NCBI GenBank assembly: GCA_030272155.1
Contig: CP126191.1
Coordinates: 4,920,501-4,984,500 of the forward strand
Origin: Tetradesmus obliquus
Lineage: Eukaryota; Chlorophyta; Chlorophyceae; Sphaeropleales; Scenedesmaceae
DNA: 64,000 bases
Reading direction: 5' to 3'
The notes under the pieces: model-generated
The model's input: the letters and a program-made list of their open reading frames with translations, nothing else
Told to the model about the DNA's origin: nothing
Databases searched by the model: none
Part shown: positions 23,507-34,555 of the stretch, piece by piece
Layout: the number at the start of each line of letters is the position of its first letter
Numbering within the stretch: position 1 is the stretch's first letter
Program-made: the position numbers and the translations under genes

Positions 23507-26404
23507 ATGGCAACAGCAGCCACCAAGCGCAAGGCAGTGCAGATAGGCACGCACAGTGGCACCTTCCACTGTGATGAGGCTCTGGGCTGCTTCATGCTCA
23601 AGCTTACCCCGCAGTTTCAGGACTGCAGCATTGTCAGGTCAGTGGAGACATGTACAAATTAGTGCAAAGATGCTGTCAATCCGTCCAGCAGAAGTAGCCT
23701 AGTAGCCCTCGTAGGGCATGGACTGTGCCAGGAGTTGCAATTGCAGCAGTCAGGGCGGCCATGTTGGGCAGACAAACAGGTTATTGCGCATATGCAAGCG
23801 ATGTGTATCAACCAGCGCAGTAAGCACAGTGCAGAGGCTTCGCATATGATTGGAATCAGCTGCCTGCAGCACGCAGCAGCTTGCTGTTCAAGCTGCGGGT
23901 GCTTGCAGGACGGCCTCCAGCTACCCCGCTGCCCAGCAGCCATTGCTTCTCCCTGCTGCCTTGCTGCCGCTAGGTCTCGCGATGCTTCAGTGCTTGCTGA
24001 ATGTGACGTCATCATTGACGTTGGCGGCGTTTATGAGCCCGAGAACAACCGCTTTGACCACCACCAGCGCGGCTTCAGCGAGGTGTTTGGCCATGGCTAC
24101 AACACGAAGCTGTCCAGCGCAGGTGCGGCTAGCTGCAGCAGCCTACTGGTGCTGTGGAGAGCTGCTTGCCACCGCAGTGTAGCTGCACACAGCCTTGTGC
24201 TGCGGAATGCCTCTGGGGATACACATGGCGGCATCTGCACAAGCTTTTGAAGTAGCTGCTATGTTGGCAACACCTCCCAATGAACTCTAGCTGCCTGCAT
24301 GATGCCAGCAACAGTGTGCGTGACAGCAACAGGCAGCTGCTGCTGAGCAGATGCTGATGTTTGTGATGAACGTGTTTGTAGTGCGTGGACCCCAGCACCT
24401 GTGTTGCATGCTGCACGTCCACTTGCCCTGCAGCCCCTTGCCTGCAGGCAGGTCCAGCATGCATGTGGACTCGACGTCATTGTACCCCACTGCTGTGAAA
24501 ATCTGACCATTTTCATGGGACCCCTCCGTCCGCTTGCTCCTCATGCTGTCACTTGCGCTCAACACATGCTGCAACCTGCTGTGCCCGTCTGTCGTGTTCC
24601 GTGTCATGCCGCCCAGGCCTGGTGTACAAGCACTACGGCAGGGACGTCATCGCGTCCCACATGAAGCTGCCAGCAGACCACCCTGATGTGGAGACAGTGT
24701 ACCTGGAGGTGTACAAGAACTTCATTGAGGCCGTGGATGCAGTGGACAACGGCGTCAACCAGTTTGACACAGACTCACCTGCCAAGTGAGTCAGCAGGGC
24801 GCTCCTGCAGGGGTCGGGTGTACGAGGCTGGTGCTGCTGCGTCAGCAGAGGGGATGCTGCTGGCGCTGTGTTGGCTGCACAGGCGTGGCGGCTGCACACC
24901 TGCTTTGGCACCACGCATAGCACCTATCGACGAATGTGTGTCCCCGTGTGAGGCTGCGCTGTGCTGGCTGACATGCTCATGTGTGTGCTTGGGATGCACC
25001 AGCAGCAGCTGCAGCTGCGCGTCCACAAACGTGCCTCGCTCGACTGCTGTCTCGCCGCATGCCTGCTGCTGCGCCTTGCAGGTACATCGTCAACACCACG
25101 CTGGGGTCCCGCGTGGCGCGGCTCAACCCCACCTGGAACCAGCCCTACAACGATGAGACGCTGGACGCTGGCTTCGCCAAGGGCATGGAGCTGGCAGGTG
25201 CGGCTGCAGCGGCAGCTGGGCAGCACGGCAGCGCATTGCTGTGGCTTCGCCGTTTGTGTGTGCGCTCTGTGGTTTGCAGCTGCACAGTTGCAGAAGGGGG
25301 TGACAGAGGCGTGAGTCTGCGTAGGTGTTTGAATGCAGTCAGCAGCGCGCGGCATGAATGGTGGCAGCTGCCTCCTGTGGATCTGCTGCCAGCCAAGCGC
25401 CAGCATTCATGAATTGCAAGGCGATGCTATCACTGTGCTGCTGCACAGGCAGTGTGTGGTTTGGGTCAGTTGAACTCAACTATTACTGCGTGTTGCTTGC
25501 TCTTTGCAGGCAAGGAATTTCTGGAATCTGTGCACTATGTGGCAGACGTGTGGCTGCCCGCCAAGCAGATTGTGGCGACAGCCATTGCTGAGCGCCACCA
25601 GGTGGACCCCAGCGGGCAGATCATCGTGCTGAAGCAGGTGGGAAGCAGCCGCTGCTGCCACTGCTGCCGGCAGCAGAGCTAGGTGTTTCCATAGTGAGAG
25701 CACATGGCTGCAACTTTGCCACATGCTTGCATCGTCACAGCAGCCGCGCGCTGCTGATACGTAGCCTGTGCACATCAGCACACTAACATGTGTTACAGCG
25801 AGTAACAACGTAACAACGTTTGCCCCACGTGCGGTGTATACCACTTGGAAGTTGGACCCTCCTGACCCACAGACAAAACATGGACGCAGCAAGACAGTAT
25901 TGCGCACACTGCACTGATGCACAATACAACTGATACCTTAATCTACCTTTCAAACCCTCTTTGCATCAGTGGATGCCATGCAGCTGTTGCAGCCGCTGCA
26001 TTGGATGCTTAAAACATGGAGTGGTCTGCTGTCAGCACGCTGTCATGTCTGACTTCAGCTTCCTGTGTCGGCTGCCGGCTTTCTTGTCCCGCTAGGGTGG
26101 TTGTCCTTGGAAGGACCACTTGTTCAACCTCGAGAAGGAGCTGGCAGTGGAGGTGCCCATCCTGTATGTGCTGTACGAGGATGAGCGGGAGCGCAAGTGG
26201 CGCATCCAGTGCGTGCCGCCCACGTTTGGCAGCTTTGACCAGCGCAAGAGCATGCCAGAGGCATGGCGCGGCCTGCGTGACGAGGCTCTGTCTGCCGTGT
26301 GTGGGGTGCCTGGTTGCGTGTTTGTGCACGCAAGCGGCTTCATTGGCGGCAACGCCACGTATGAAGGCGTGGTAGAGATGGCACGCAAGAGTGTGGCAGC
26401 GTGA
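23507..26404 (+). CDS. MYG1: MYG1 (UPF0160) DHH-like exonuclease family protein
   Basis: MYG1 proteins are conserved in eukaryotes; the human protein is a 3'-5' RNA exonuclease of nucleus and mitochondria. Six exons join in frame: 23507-23637, 23974-24122, 24617-24785, 25082-25197, 25510-25637 and 26096-26404 (TGA), giving 333 residues (human about 376). The diagnostic motifs are present: GTHSGTFHCDEALGCF at residues 14-29, DVIIDVGGVYEPENNRFDHH at 55-74 with the DHH triad 72-74, and DAVDNGVNQFD. Further on come NPTWNQPYNDETLDAGF and, at the C-terminus, HASGFIGGNATYEGVVEMA. The start is the first ATG before the conserved GTHSGTFHCDEA. The short N-terminus (MATAATKRKAVQI) carries no obvious targeting peptide. 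Introns are GT-AG, two with TAG acceptors. A TGTAA lies 36 nt after the stop. Identity is firm. Confidence 0.93.
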
Positions 26405-26439
26405 ATTTTGCCAGGGCTGGCAGCAGCATCTGTGCACAG

Positions 26440-26444
26440 TGTAA
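26440..26444 (+). terminator. Candidate TGTAA poly(A) signal for MYG1
   Basis: TGTAA 36 nt after the MYG1 stop codon on the coding strand; spacing is short for an algal 3' UTR but possible. Confidence 0.4.
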
Positions 26445-26629
26445 CAGGCGGTAGGTGACGTGCGTGCAGCCCCTGAGCATACTGCGCAATGCAGCCAAAG
26501 GCAGCTTGCGTGCTGAGCAGCCCAGCCCTTCCCTTCCCTGCTTGCAGGTGTGGTTGCAGCAGGTGGTGTGCTGTGCCCTGGCACGTGATGCAATGCAACA
26601 GACCGCACCCAATGCAGCATTGCCATGTG

Positions 26630-26714
26630 CGAATGTCAATTTCGAAGAAGAAGAGGGGTTACACGGTGTGCACAGGCAACTACGTTGCAACGAACACCCG
26701 AAAACACAGGAAAA
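26630..26714. repeat. 85-bp direct repeat, left copy
   Basis: This segment recurs at 27752-27836 in the same orientation with two mismatches. It starts with CGAATGTC and ends at a run of A after AACACAGG. Read in one frame it gives a basic peptide including KKKRGYTVCTGNYV, but the frame is short. The two copies are about 1.04 kb apart. What the repeat is remains unknown. Confidence 0.8.
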
Positions 26715-26749
26715 CTGCAGGAAGCTCAGCACAGGCCGTCACTCATGTG

Positions 26750-26839
26750 CTATCGAGTTCATACGATATGTGAGCTGAAAGTAGGGCGAGTGACTCACTC
26801 TCGGGTGATAGCTTGCCTTCTCCTGTAACAAGCCTCTCC
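26750..26839 (+). mobile_element. LINE family A, 3'-end-only copy (about 90 bp)
   Basis: The last ~90 bp of the family A 3' UTR, from GCTATCGAGTTC to the TGTAACAAGCCTCT end, lie here outside the main cluster. The sequence CATGTG occurs on both sides (26744-26749 and 26840-26845), a possible 6-bp target duplication. This fits severe 5' truncation during reverse transcription. Confidence 0.75.
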
Positions 26840-27751
26840 CATGTGAGGCCCAACCCCAGAGAAATGGCCCCCGTGTGTAAGTTTCGGCATATGGCCATGC
26901 TAGCACAGCCGCCTTCCTTACTCCACACAGTTCGCCCCCAGAAAATGTATCCTTATACGAGAAGTGGAAAATAAAGTGCTGCCAGCAGTGTCAGTGACGG
27001 CAAGCAATGCAGAGAGAACACAGGGCCGCCATGCACTAACTGCATTGCGGGCGGGCTGAGCTCACCAAGCCGCAGCTCAGCCTGGGGCGGAGCGCAGCTT
27101 GGGCAGTGAAAAGATGGCTGGAAAAATGCAGAGCTGCCCAAAGCCACACAAACACAACCGCATGTCACAGCGGCCTGTCAGCAGCCACTCAGCAGACCAA
27201 ACAAGCTTCCACCCAACGGGCAGGTCAAATAGCAAAGGCAAGGCACTATTGTGCAGAATGCCAGCGCCAGCGCCAAATCATGATGCACTACCTTCGGCTG
27301 CCAGTGTAAACACGGCATGGCCCCAAAAGCAGTGGCAAGGCATGCAGCACAGGCACAGACAGACTCGGCCAAAACATGCAGAGCCTTTGGTGAGAACGAG
27401 AAGAACCACGCAAAAGGCGGCCCAGCAAACACCATGTGCGAGCCAAGCTCACAAGAGATGCAGAGGCAGTAACAGGCATGCTGCCCAGGCACACCAAACG
27501 CCCCAAACACGCTGGCACAGATGTGCAGGCGGCCCGCCCCAACACGGAGACTGCATGGCAATCAGAGGAATATAAAGGTGTGCAGCGGTCAACACACAGA
27601 CATGCAAGTAACCAGCACCACCAGCCTAAAGGTAGCCCTTGCCAACGTCTGTGCTGCAAACACACAGCATCATACAACGTGCAAAACAGCGTGGCTGCCA
27701 GGGCTCACGTAGTCCCCGGCCTGCCTCAAAGCGGCTAGCTCCGCCAAGAGA

Positions 27752-27836
27752 CGAATGTCGATTTTGAAGAAGAAGAGGGGTTACACGGTGTGCACAGGCA
27801 ACTACGTTGCAACGAACACCCGAAAACACAGGAAAA
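27752..27836. repeat. 85-bp direct repeat, right copy
   Basis: Second copy of the repeat at 26630-26714. It ends seven bases before the tRNA-Pro gene. The 1.04 kb between the copies contains the short LINE A 3' end and otherwise unrecognised sequence with no convincing ORF. Confidence 0.8.
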
Positions 27837-27842
27837 TGAAAA

Positions 27843-27914
27843 GGGGAACTGCGGGAATTGAACCCGCGACCTCTCGTACCCTAAACGAGAATCATACCAC
27901 TAGACCAAGTTCCC
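27843..27914 (-). tRNA. tRNA-Pro(AGG)
   Basis: The minus strand folds as a complete cloverleaf. The acceptor stem pairs GGGAACT with AGTTCCC. The D arm holds TGGTCTAGTGG (box A), the anticodon stem CTCGT/ACGAG closes the loop TTAGGGT with anticodon AGG, and the T arm is GCGGGTTCAATTCCCGC (box B). No CCA is encoded and there is no intron, as for a eukaryotic nuclear tRNA. A TTTT run follows on the minus strand as a Pol III terminator. It sits at the boundary between gene territory and the retroelement cluster. Confidence 0.95.
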
Positions 27915-28057
27915 AGTGGGGACTGCCTATCTTCTCTACTCTCCATGCGAAGGGAGCGCGTTCGGTTCGTTGCGCACTGCCGCCGCGGTCTGACAATTGA
28001 TGGCAGTTTTATTAAAATAACAAAAATAACTCCTCTCTCGACCTCTCTCCCTCGGTC

Positions 28058-29248
28058 CTGAGCAGGACGTAAAAAGGCTTGGCTTGCTTTGCCCTCTGGA
28101 CCAGCCCGGCTGCGCCAGTTGCGGCCCGCGAGTCGGAAGACCGTCTAGTGCAGCTTCTTTTAATGCTGGAAGCTGTATTAGATAAGAGGAGTGGCGTCCT
28201 GCAGGCCGATACTGCCTGCCTACGCAGCTACGCCGGGTCGCCGAAGAGACAGCACAGTTGACAGCCGTGCAGCGCGCAGTGGAAGCCCAGGCAGTCGGCT
28301 ACAACTTCAGGAAGATGTGCTCGGCAATAGTTGAGCGCTCGCTGGTACCCAAGCTGGCGCCTGGAGTTGTGTCATGGTCGCAGCAGTAGGACTACAACAG
28401 AAGCAGGCAAGGTGCTGGTAATGCTCGAGGTGCTGCGGTGCCCTTGCAATCGCCTTTCACCACATGATGTGATTGGCTAGGCAACCCCTTGTGACTGTTG
28501 AGCGTGCTGGACTGCTGGTTCAGTGTCTGGAGTGTCCTTAAAGTCCTTCTGCAGGCTGCTGCAGTTGGTGGCCTGCAGCGGCAGCAACGTGTTGCAGATG
28601 ATGACCCCTGCAACTGCTGCTATGGATCAGTAGATTGCCTGCCAATAGTGCTGTCTGGGCAGTGTACTTTATTTGGTTTGTGTCTGCTGCGCGTAGGGAG
28701 CAGCAATGTGCTTGCATTCACATTGCTGTTCTCACATCAGCCGTTGTCAAATGCATTACGTGTCTGGGCAGCTACCTGGGGCTGTGGTGGTGCCCGTACT
28801 TGTGGCGACAGTGTAGCCATCTGGTGGAGTTGCTGCATGTAGGTAGCGGTAGGAGTGGTTTTTGTTTTTGTAGGTCAGCTTAGCTAGCCGCAGCGGTAGG
28901 AGTGGTTTTCTTCTTGCTTGGATGTAGTACAGCCTAGTGCTTGTCATGCAGCAACAGCAGTGTGGTGTTGCAGCCAGGTCTCTGTAAGTGTGTATGCTTG
29001 CATGCCCTATCATGCCGTGCGCTTGCATGCTTGCTTGCCATGCCATGCTGTTCCTTGGAGGCGGCCACTCCGTTCTGCTGCAGCATTGTGGTCAATTTGC
29101 TAGGCGGGCAGTAAGGCTGCAGACTTGCTGTTCCGTCGTGATGGTGGTGGGGGACGGAGTTGGAATTGAAACCCTACCTGGCTGGTATGATACGCCAGTT
29201 CAAGAGGCTGGAATTGCCTGGCCCCCATGTGTAACAAACACAAACAAA
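28058..29248 (+). mobile_element. Family B element, copy B1 (full length)
   Basis: First unit of the roughly 1.19 kb family B. It starts with CTGAGCAGGACGTAAAAAGG and ends in TGTAACAAACACAAAC plus a CAAA-rich tail. It belongs to the subtype with GGACCAGCCCGGCTGCGCC near the start. Upstream (28028-28057) is a CT-rich stretch like those at other junctions. No intact ORF is present. Near the 5' end an open stretch (AVQRAVEAQAVGYNFRKMCS and onward to WSQQ-stop) looks like a relic of a protein C-terminus. Family B could be the 3' part of another LINE or a non-autonomous element mobilised by one. Confidence 0.8.
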
Positions 29249-29254
29249 CCTCGC

Positions 29255-31211
29255 TGGCTTGGTGCAGCTTGGCGCCAGTGTTTGCCAACCCCTTCCTGCA
29301 AGCTGGGCTTGGGTTTGTGCCGGGCGGGCTGCAGTGCCTGCCGGTGCCCGCTAAGCGCAGGGAGCATGAGTGTCGTGGCGGCAAATGCAGGCCGCGTCTT
29401 CGCACTGTGGCTGATCTTATTCGGGCGTGGTATCTCATTCAGCGTGTTGTTCAGCAGCAGTTGCCGCACCCGTTGCTGCCTTACGGCTCCAACTACAGCA
29501 ATGCTGACAACGAGGCTGAGGATTTGCAAGGCCTGGTTGATAAACTGCCCGTTGCATGGACTATGGCTGTTTTGCCTGTTGTGCAGCATCCTGCCGCAGA
29601 CCGGCCTTGGCCGCCTGCGGCTGTGCCGGACCCACCATGTATACCTTCTGCAGCAGAACAGCAAGTTGAGGCCATGTTGGTGGCTCGGCTGGGTTGGCAA
29701 AATGTCCGAGGCAAGGCTGTTCCTGTTGCACAATTGTCTGTTAGTGAAGCCACCTCACTGCAGCTTGGTCCGCTGCGTGCTGAGCGCCGTGCGAAGCGCA
29801 CTGGGTTTGTCCAGGCTGCGCTGGGCTCAGGTGCTGCACCAGCAGCAGTGATTGATGGCTTGAAGTGGGTGGCAGCTAACCAGAGCATGCTTTGGAAGAT
29901 GCGCTGGGATAATAATTTCAAAGAGTTGTACTGGCGGCTTATTATGGATGGCCTGCCGACATCGCAGCGTATGCACAAGTCGGGTGACACTTGCATGTGT
30001 GGCGCTGCCTGTCCTGGTTGGGTTCATCATTTTTGGGAGTGCCCTGTTGCGGTAGCAGTGATTGACAGTGTGCTGTCTGAGTTGCCTGCTGCTTGGTGCA
30101 CGCGGGCTGCAGGCCGCCCGCCGCTTGCTATGCGGCATGTTTGGTTGATGCAGCCGCCAGCTGGCCCTACTAAGCTCCGCAGGGGCGTTTGGAAGGTTGT
30201 CTGCCTAGCTGCTCTAAATGCCATGGATGTTGGCAGACGACATGCTAATAAGCTGAGCATCCCGCCGCCCGCCCTGGCCGTGCAGCAGCCACCGCCGCTG
30301 CCGGCGGGCCAGGCGCTTATCACTGATACACTACAGCATGCAGCTCTCACTGCTGCGCAGCAACAGCATAATCAGCTGGTAGAGCAGCGCCGACAGCAGC
30401 AGCAGCTGCATCAACAACAACAGCGACAACAGCTGGTAGCGCAGATGTTACAGGAGGCTAAGCAGCAAGCGGTGTTAAGGTTTTGGGAGTTGCTTGCTGA
30501 TTTTGTGGCAACAGAGGCAGCGCCCGCTACTTGGCGGGTTGCGGTGCCTGGCAATCACCCGTTTCTGTGCTCTGATCCAGCGCAGCTGCGCATTGTACTG
30601 GCGCCCCGCTCTGGTTGACCTTCCTGCCTCTGCATGTTGTGCTGTCAGCAGTTGTCGATTTTCCAGTTTCTGTCAAGGACATGTTGCATGTGTTGGGTGT
30701 CACAGCGCTGGTTTCTCAGCTCTTTCCTCCGTGCTGCATGTTTCTGTCCTTGTCAGCCGTAAGGATTGCAGAAGCAGCAGAGCCCTAGTTTGCCTTAGTT
30801 TGCCTTAGTTTGCTTTGATTTGCCTGTCAGTCGTGCACTGCGTCAGTTATGCATGCTCCTGCTTGCTGCAGTCTGGTGAGTACAGCAGTGCCTTGATGCA
30901 ATCATGCCAGACATTCATGGTGAGCAGCACCTTTGTGCACCCCGCTTACTGTTTGGACCATGCTTGTCCTTCCCTGTGCGCTTTTTGCCTGGTGCGTGGA
31001 GCACATGCTGCTTTTCGTGCTGCTTTTCGCACTTGCTGCCCTGCATGTACATGTTCGTTTATGGGGAGATAGGGGCTGCGAGACGCCTCTGGAGTTTTCT
31101 TTGGTGGCGTCTTGTGGCTTGCTATCGAGTTCATACGATATGTGAGCTGAAAGTAGGGCGAGTGACTCACTCTCGGGTGATAGCTTGCCTTCTCCTGTAA
31201 CAAGCCTCTCT
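29255..31211 (+). mobile_element. LINE family A, 5'-truncated copy A1
   Basis: It matches the full-length element from mid ORF2 (GGCTTGGTGCAGC onward) through the 3' UTR to the TGTAACAAGCCTCTCT end. The 6-bp sequence CCTCGC flanks it at 29249-29254 and 31212-31217, as expected for target-primed insertion. Confidence 0.88.
29256..30618 (+). pseudogene. LINE ORF2 C-terminal fragment (in copy A1)
   Basis: The frame is open from the truncation point to the TGA at 30616-30618 and encodes the last ~450 residues of ORF2, including the CCHC-like CMCGAACPGWVHHFWECP. It lacks the endonuclease and reverse transcriptase domains. A formal open frame begins in the tail of B1, but only by chance. Confidence 0.85.
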
Positions 31212-31217
31212 CCTCGC

Positions 31218-32721
31218 CTGATCCAGCGCAGCTGCGCATTGTACTGGCAGAAGCAGGCAAGGTGCTGGTAATGCTCGAGGTGCTGCGGTGCCCTTGCAAT
31301 CGCCTTTCACCACATGATGTGATTGGCTAGGCAACCCCTTGTGACTGTTGAGCGTGCTGGACTGCTGGTTCAGTGTCTGGAGTGTCCTTAAATTCCTTCT
31401 GCAGGCTGCTGCAGTTGGTGGCCTGCAGCGGCAGCCACGTGTTGCAGATGATGACCCCTGCAACTGCTGCTATGGATCAGTGGATTGCCTGCCAGTAGTG
31501 CTGTCTGGGCAGTGTACTTTATTTGGTTTGTGTCTGCTGCGCGTAGGGAGCAGCAATGTGCTTGCATTCGCATTGCTGTTCTCACATCAGCCGTTGTCAA
31601 ATGCATTACGTGTCTGGGCAGCTACCTGGGGCTGTGGTGGTGCCCTTACTTGTGGCGACAGTGTAGCCATCTGGTGGAGTTGCTGCATGTAGGTAGCGGT
31701 AGGAGTGGTTTTTTTGTTTTTGTAGGTCAGCTTAGCTAGCCGCAGCGGTAGGAGTGGTTTTCTTCTTGCTTGGATGTAGTACAGCCTAGTGCTTGTCGTG
31801 CAGCAACAGCAGTGTGGTGTTGCAGCCAGGTCTCTGTAAGTGTGTATGCTTGCATGCCCTATCATGCCGTGCGCTTGCATGCTTGCTTGCCATGCCATGC
31901 TGTTCCTTGGAGGCGGCCACTCCGTTCTGCTGCAGCATTGTGGTCAATTTGCTAGGCGGGCAGTAAGGCTGCAGACTTGCTGTTCCGTCGTGATGGTGGT
32001 GGGGGACGGAGTTGGAATTGAAACCCTACCTGGCTGGTATGATACGCCAGTTCAAGAGGCTGGAATTGCCTGGCCCCCATGTGTAACAAACACAAACACA
32101 AACAAAGTACTGGCGCCCCGCTCTGGTTGACCTTCCTGCCTCTGCATGTTGTGCTGTCAGCAGTTGTCGATTTTCCAGTTTCTGTCAAGGACATGTTGCA
32201 TGTGTTGGGTGTCACAGCGCTGGTTTCTCAGCTCTTTCCTCCGTGCTGCATGTTTCTGTCCTTGTCAGCCGTAAGGATTGCAGAAGCAGCAGAGCCCTAG
32301 TTTGCCTTAGTTTGCCTTAGTTTGCTTTGATTTGCCTGTCAGTCGTGCACTGCGTCAGTTATGCATGCTCCTGCTTGCTGCAGTCTGGTGAGTACAGCAG
32401 TGCCTTGATGCAATCATGCCAGACATTCATGGTGAGCAGCACCTTTGTGCACCCCGCTTACTGTTTGGACCATGCTTGTCCTTCCCTGTGCGCTTTTTGC
32501 CTGGTGCGTGGAGCACATGCTGCTTTTCGTGCTGCTTTTCGCACTTGCTGCCCTGCATGTACATGTTCGTTTATGGGGAGATAGGGGCTGCGAGACGCCT
32601 CTGGAGTTTTCTTTGGTGGCGTCTTGTGGCTTGCTATCGAGTTCATACGATATGTGAGCTGAAAGTAGGGCGAGTGACTCACTCTCGGGTGATAGCTTGC
32701 CTTCTCCTGTAACAAGCCTCT
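31218..32721 (+). mobile_element. LINE family A, 5'-truncated copy A2, interrupted by B2
   Basis: Only the last ~40 bp of ORF2 and the 3' UTR are present. The copy is split by family B copy B2: family A sequence covers 31218-31248 and resumes at 32107. The break carries an 8-bp duplication, GTACTGGC, at 31241-31248 and 32107-32114. The right end is followed by CTCGC (32722-32726), matching the CTCGC left of the copy. Confidence 0.88.
31249..32106 (+). mobile_element. Family B element, copy B2 (5' truncated, nested in A2)
   Basis: It starts inside family B (AGAAGCAGGCAAGGTGC) and ends with the CAAACACAAACACAAACAAA tail. It is flanked by the perfect 8-bp duplication GTACTGGC within LINE A2. 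This is the cleanest proof in the window that family B moves by insertion and not only by tandem duplication. Confidence 0.92.
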
Positions 32722-32726
32722 CTCGC

Positions 32727-33952
32727 CGCGTCTTCGCACTGTGGCTGATCTTATTCGGGCGTGGTATCTCATTCAGCGTGTTGTTCAGCAGCAGTTGCCG
32801 CACCCGTTGCTGCCTTACGGCTCCAACTACAGCAATGCTGACAACGAGGCTGAGGATTTGCAAGGCCTGGTTGATAAACTGCCCGTTGCATGGACTATGG
32901 CTGTTTTGCCTGTTGTGCAGCATCCTGCCGCAGACCGGCCTTGGCCGCCTGCGGCTGTGCCGGACCCACCATGTATACCTTCTGCAGCAGAACAGCAAGT
33001 TGAGGCCATGTTGGTGGCTCGGCTGGGTTGGCAAAATGTCCGAGGCAAGGCTGTTCCTGTTGCACAATTGTCTGTTAGTGAAGCCACCTCACTGCAGCTT
33101 GGTCCGCTGCGTGCTGAGCGCCGTGCGAAGCGCACTGGGTTTGTCCAGGCTGCGCTGGGCTCAGGTGCTGCACCAGCAGCAGTGATTGATGGCTTGAAGT
33201 GGGTGGCAGCTAACCAGAGCATGCTTTGGAAGATGCGCTGGGATAATAATTTCAAAGAGTTGTACTGGCGGCTTATTATGGATGGCCTGCCGACATCGCA
33301 GCGTATGCACAAGTCGGGTGACACTTGCATGTGTGGCGCTGCCTGTCCTGGTTGGGTTCATCATTTTTGGGAGTGCCCTGTTGCGGTAGCAGTGATTGAC
33401 AGTGTGCTGTCTGAGTTGCCTGCTGCTTGGTGCACGCGGGCTGCAGGCCGCCCGCCGCTTGCTATGCGGCATGTTTGGTTGATGCAGCCGCCAGCTGGCC
33501 CTACTAAGCTCCGCAGGGGCGTTTGGAAGGTTGTCTGCCTAGCTGCTCTAAATGCCATGGATGTTGGCAGACGACATGCTAATAAGCTGAGCATCCCGCC
33601 GCCCGCCCTGGCCGTGCAGCAGCCACCGCCGCTGCCGGCGGGCCAGGCGCTTATCACTGATACACTACAGCATGCAGCTCTCACTGCTGCGCAGCAACAG
33701 CATAATCAGCTGGTAGAGCAGCGCCGACAGCAGCAGCAGCTGCATCAACAACAACAGCGACAACAGCTGGTAGCGCAGATGTTACAGGAGGCTAAGCAGC
33801 AAGCGGTGTTAAGGTTTTGGGAGTTGCTTGCTGATTTTGTGGCAACAGAGGCAGCGCCCGCTACTTGGCGGGTTGCGGTGCCTGGCAATCACCCGTTTCT
33901 GTGCTCTGATCCAGCGCAGCTGCGCATTGTACTGGCGCCCCGCTCTGGTTGA
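32727..33952 (+). pseudogene. LINE ORF2 C-terminal fragment (in copy A3)
   Basis: About 408 codons of ORF2, open to the TGA at 33950-33952 and including the CCHC-like motif. The endonuclease and reverse transcriptase domains are missing. Confidence 0.85.
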
Positions 33953-34549
33953 CCTTCCTGCCTCTGCATGTTGTGCTGTCAGCAGTTGTCGATTTTCCAG
34001 TTTCTGTCAAGGACATGTTGCATGTGTTGGGTGTCACAGCGCTGGTTTCTCAGCTCTTTCCTCCGTGCTGCATGTTTCTGTCCTTGTCAGCCGTAAGGAT
34101 TGCAGAAGCAGCAGAGCCCTAGTTTGCCTTAGTTTGCCTTAGTTTGCTTTGATTTGCCTGTCAGTCGTGCACTGCGTCAGTTATGCATGCTCCTGCTTGC
34201 TGCAGTCTGGTGAGTACAGCAGTGCCTTGATGCAATCATGCCAGACATTCATGGTGAGCAGCACCTTTGTGCACCCCGCTTACTGTTTGGACCATGCTTG
34301 TCCTTCCCTGTGCGCTTTTTGCCTGGTGCGTGGAGCACATGCTGCTTTTCGTGCTGCTTTTCGCACTTGCTGCCCTGCATGTACATGTTCGTTTATGGGG
34401 AGATAGGGGCTGCGAGACGCCTCTGGAGTTTTCTTTGGTGGCGTCTTGTGGCTTGCTATCGAGTTCATACGATATGTGAGCTGAAAGTAGGGCGAGTGAC
34501 TCACTCTCGGGTGATAGCTTGCCTTCTCCTGTAACAAGCCTCTCTCTCT
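32727..34549 (+). mobile_element. LINE family A, 5'-truncated copy A3
   Basis: It begins in ORF2 at CGCGTCTTCGCACTG and runs to the 3' end. CTCGC precedes it (32722-32726) and follows it (34550-34554). Confidence 0.88.
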
Positions 34550-34555
34550 CTCGCC

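Noticed and set aside
27099-27575. 158-codon open frame between the 85-bp repeats
   Set aside because: It has no ATG at its start, no recognisable domain and H/Q/K/R-rich random-like composition.
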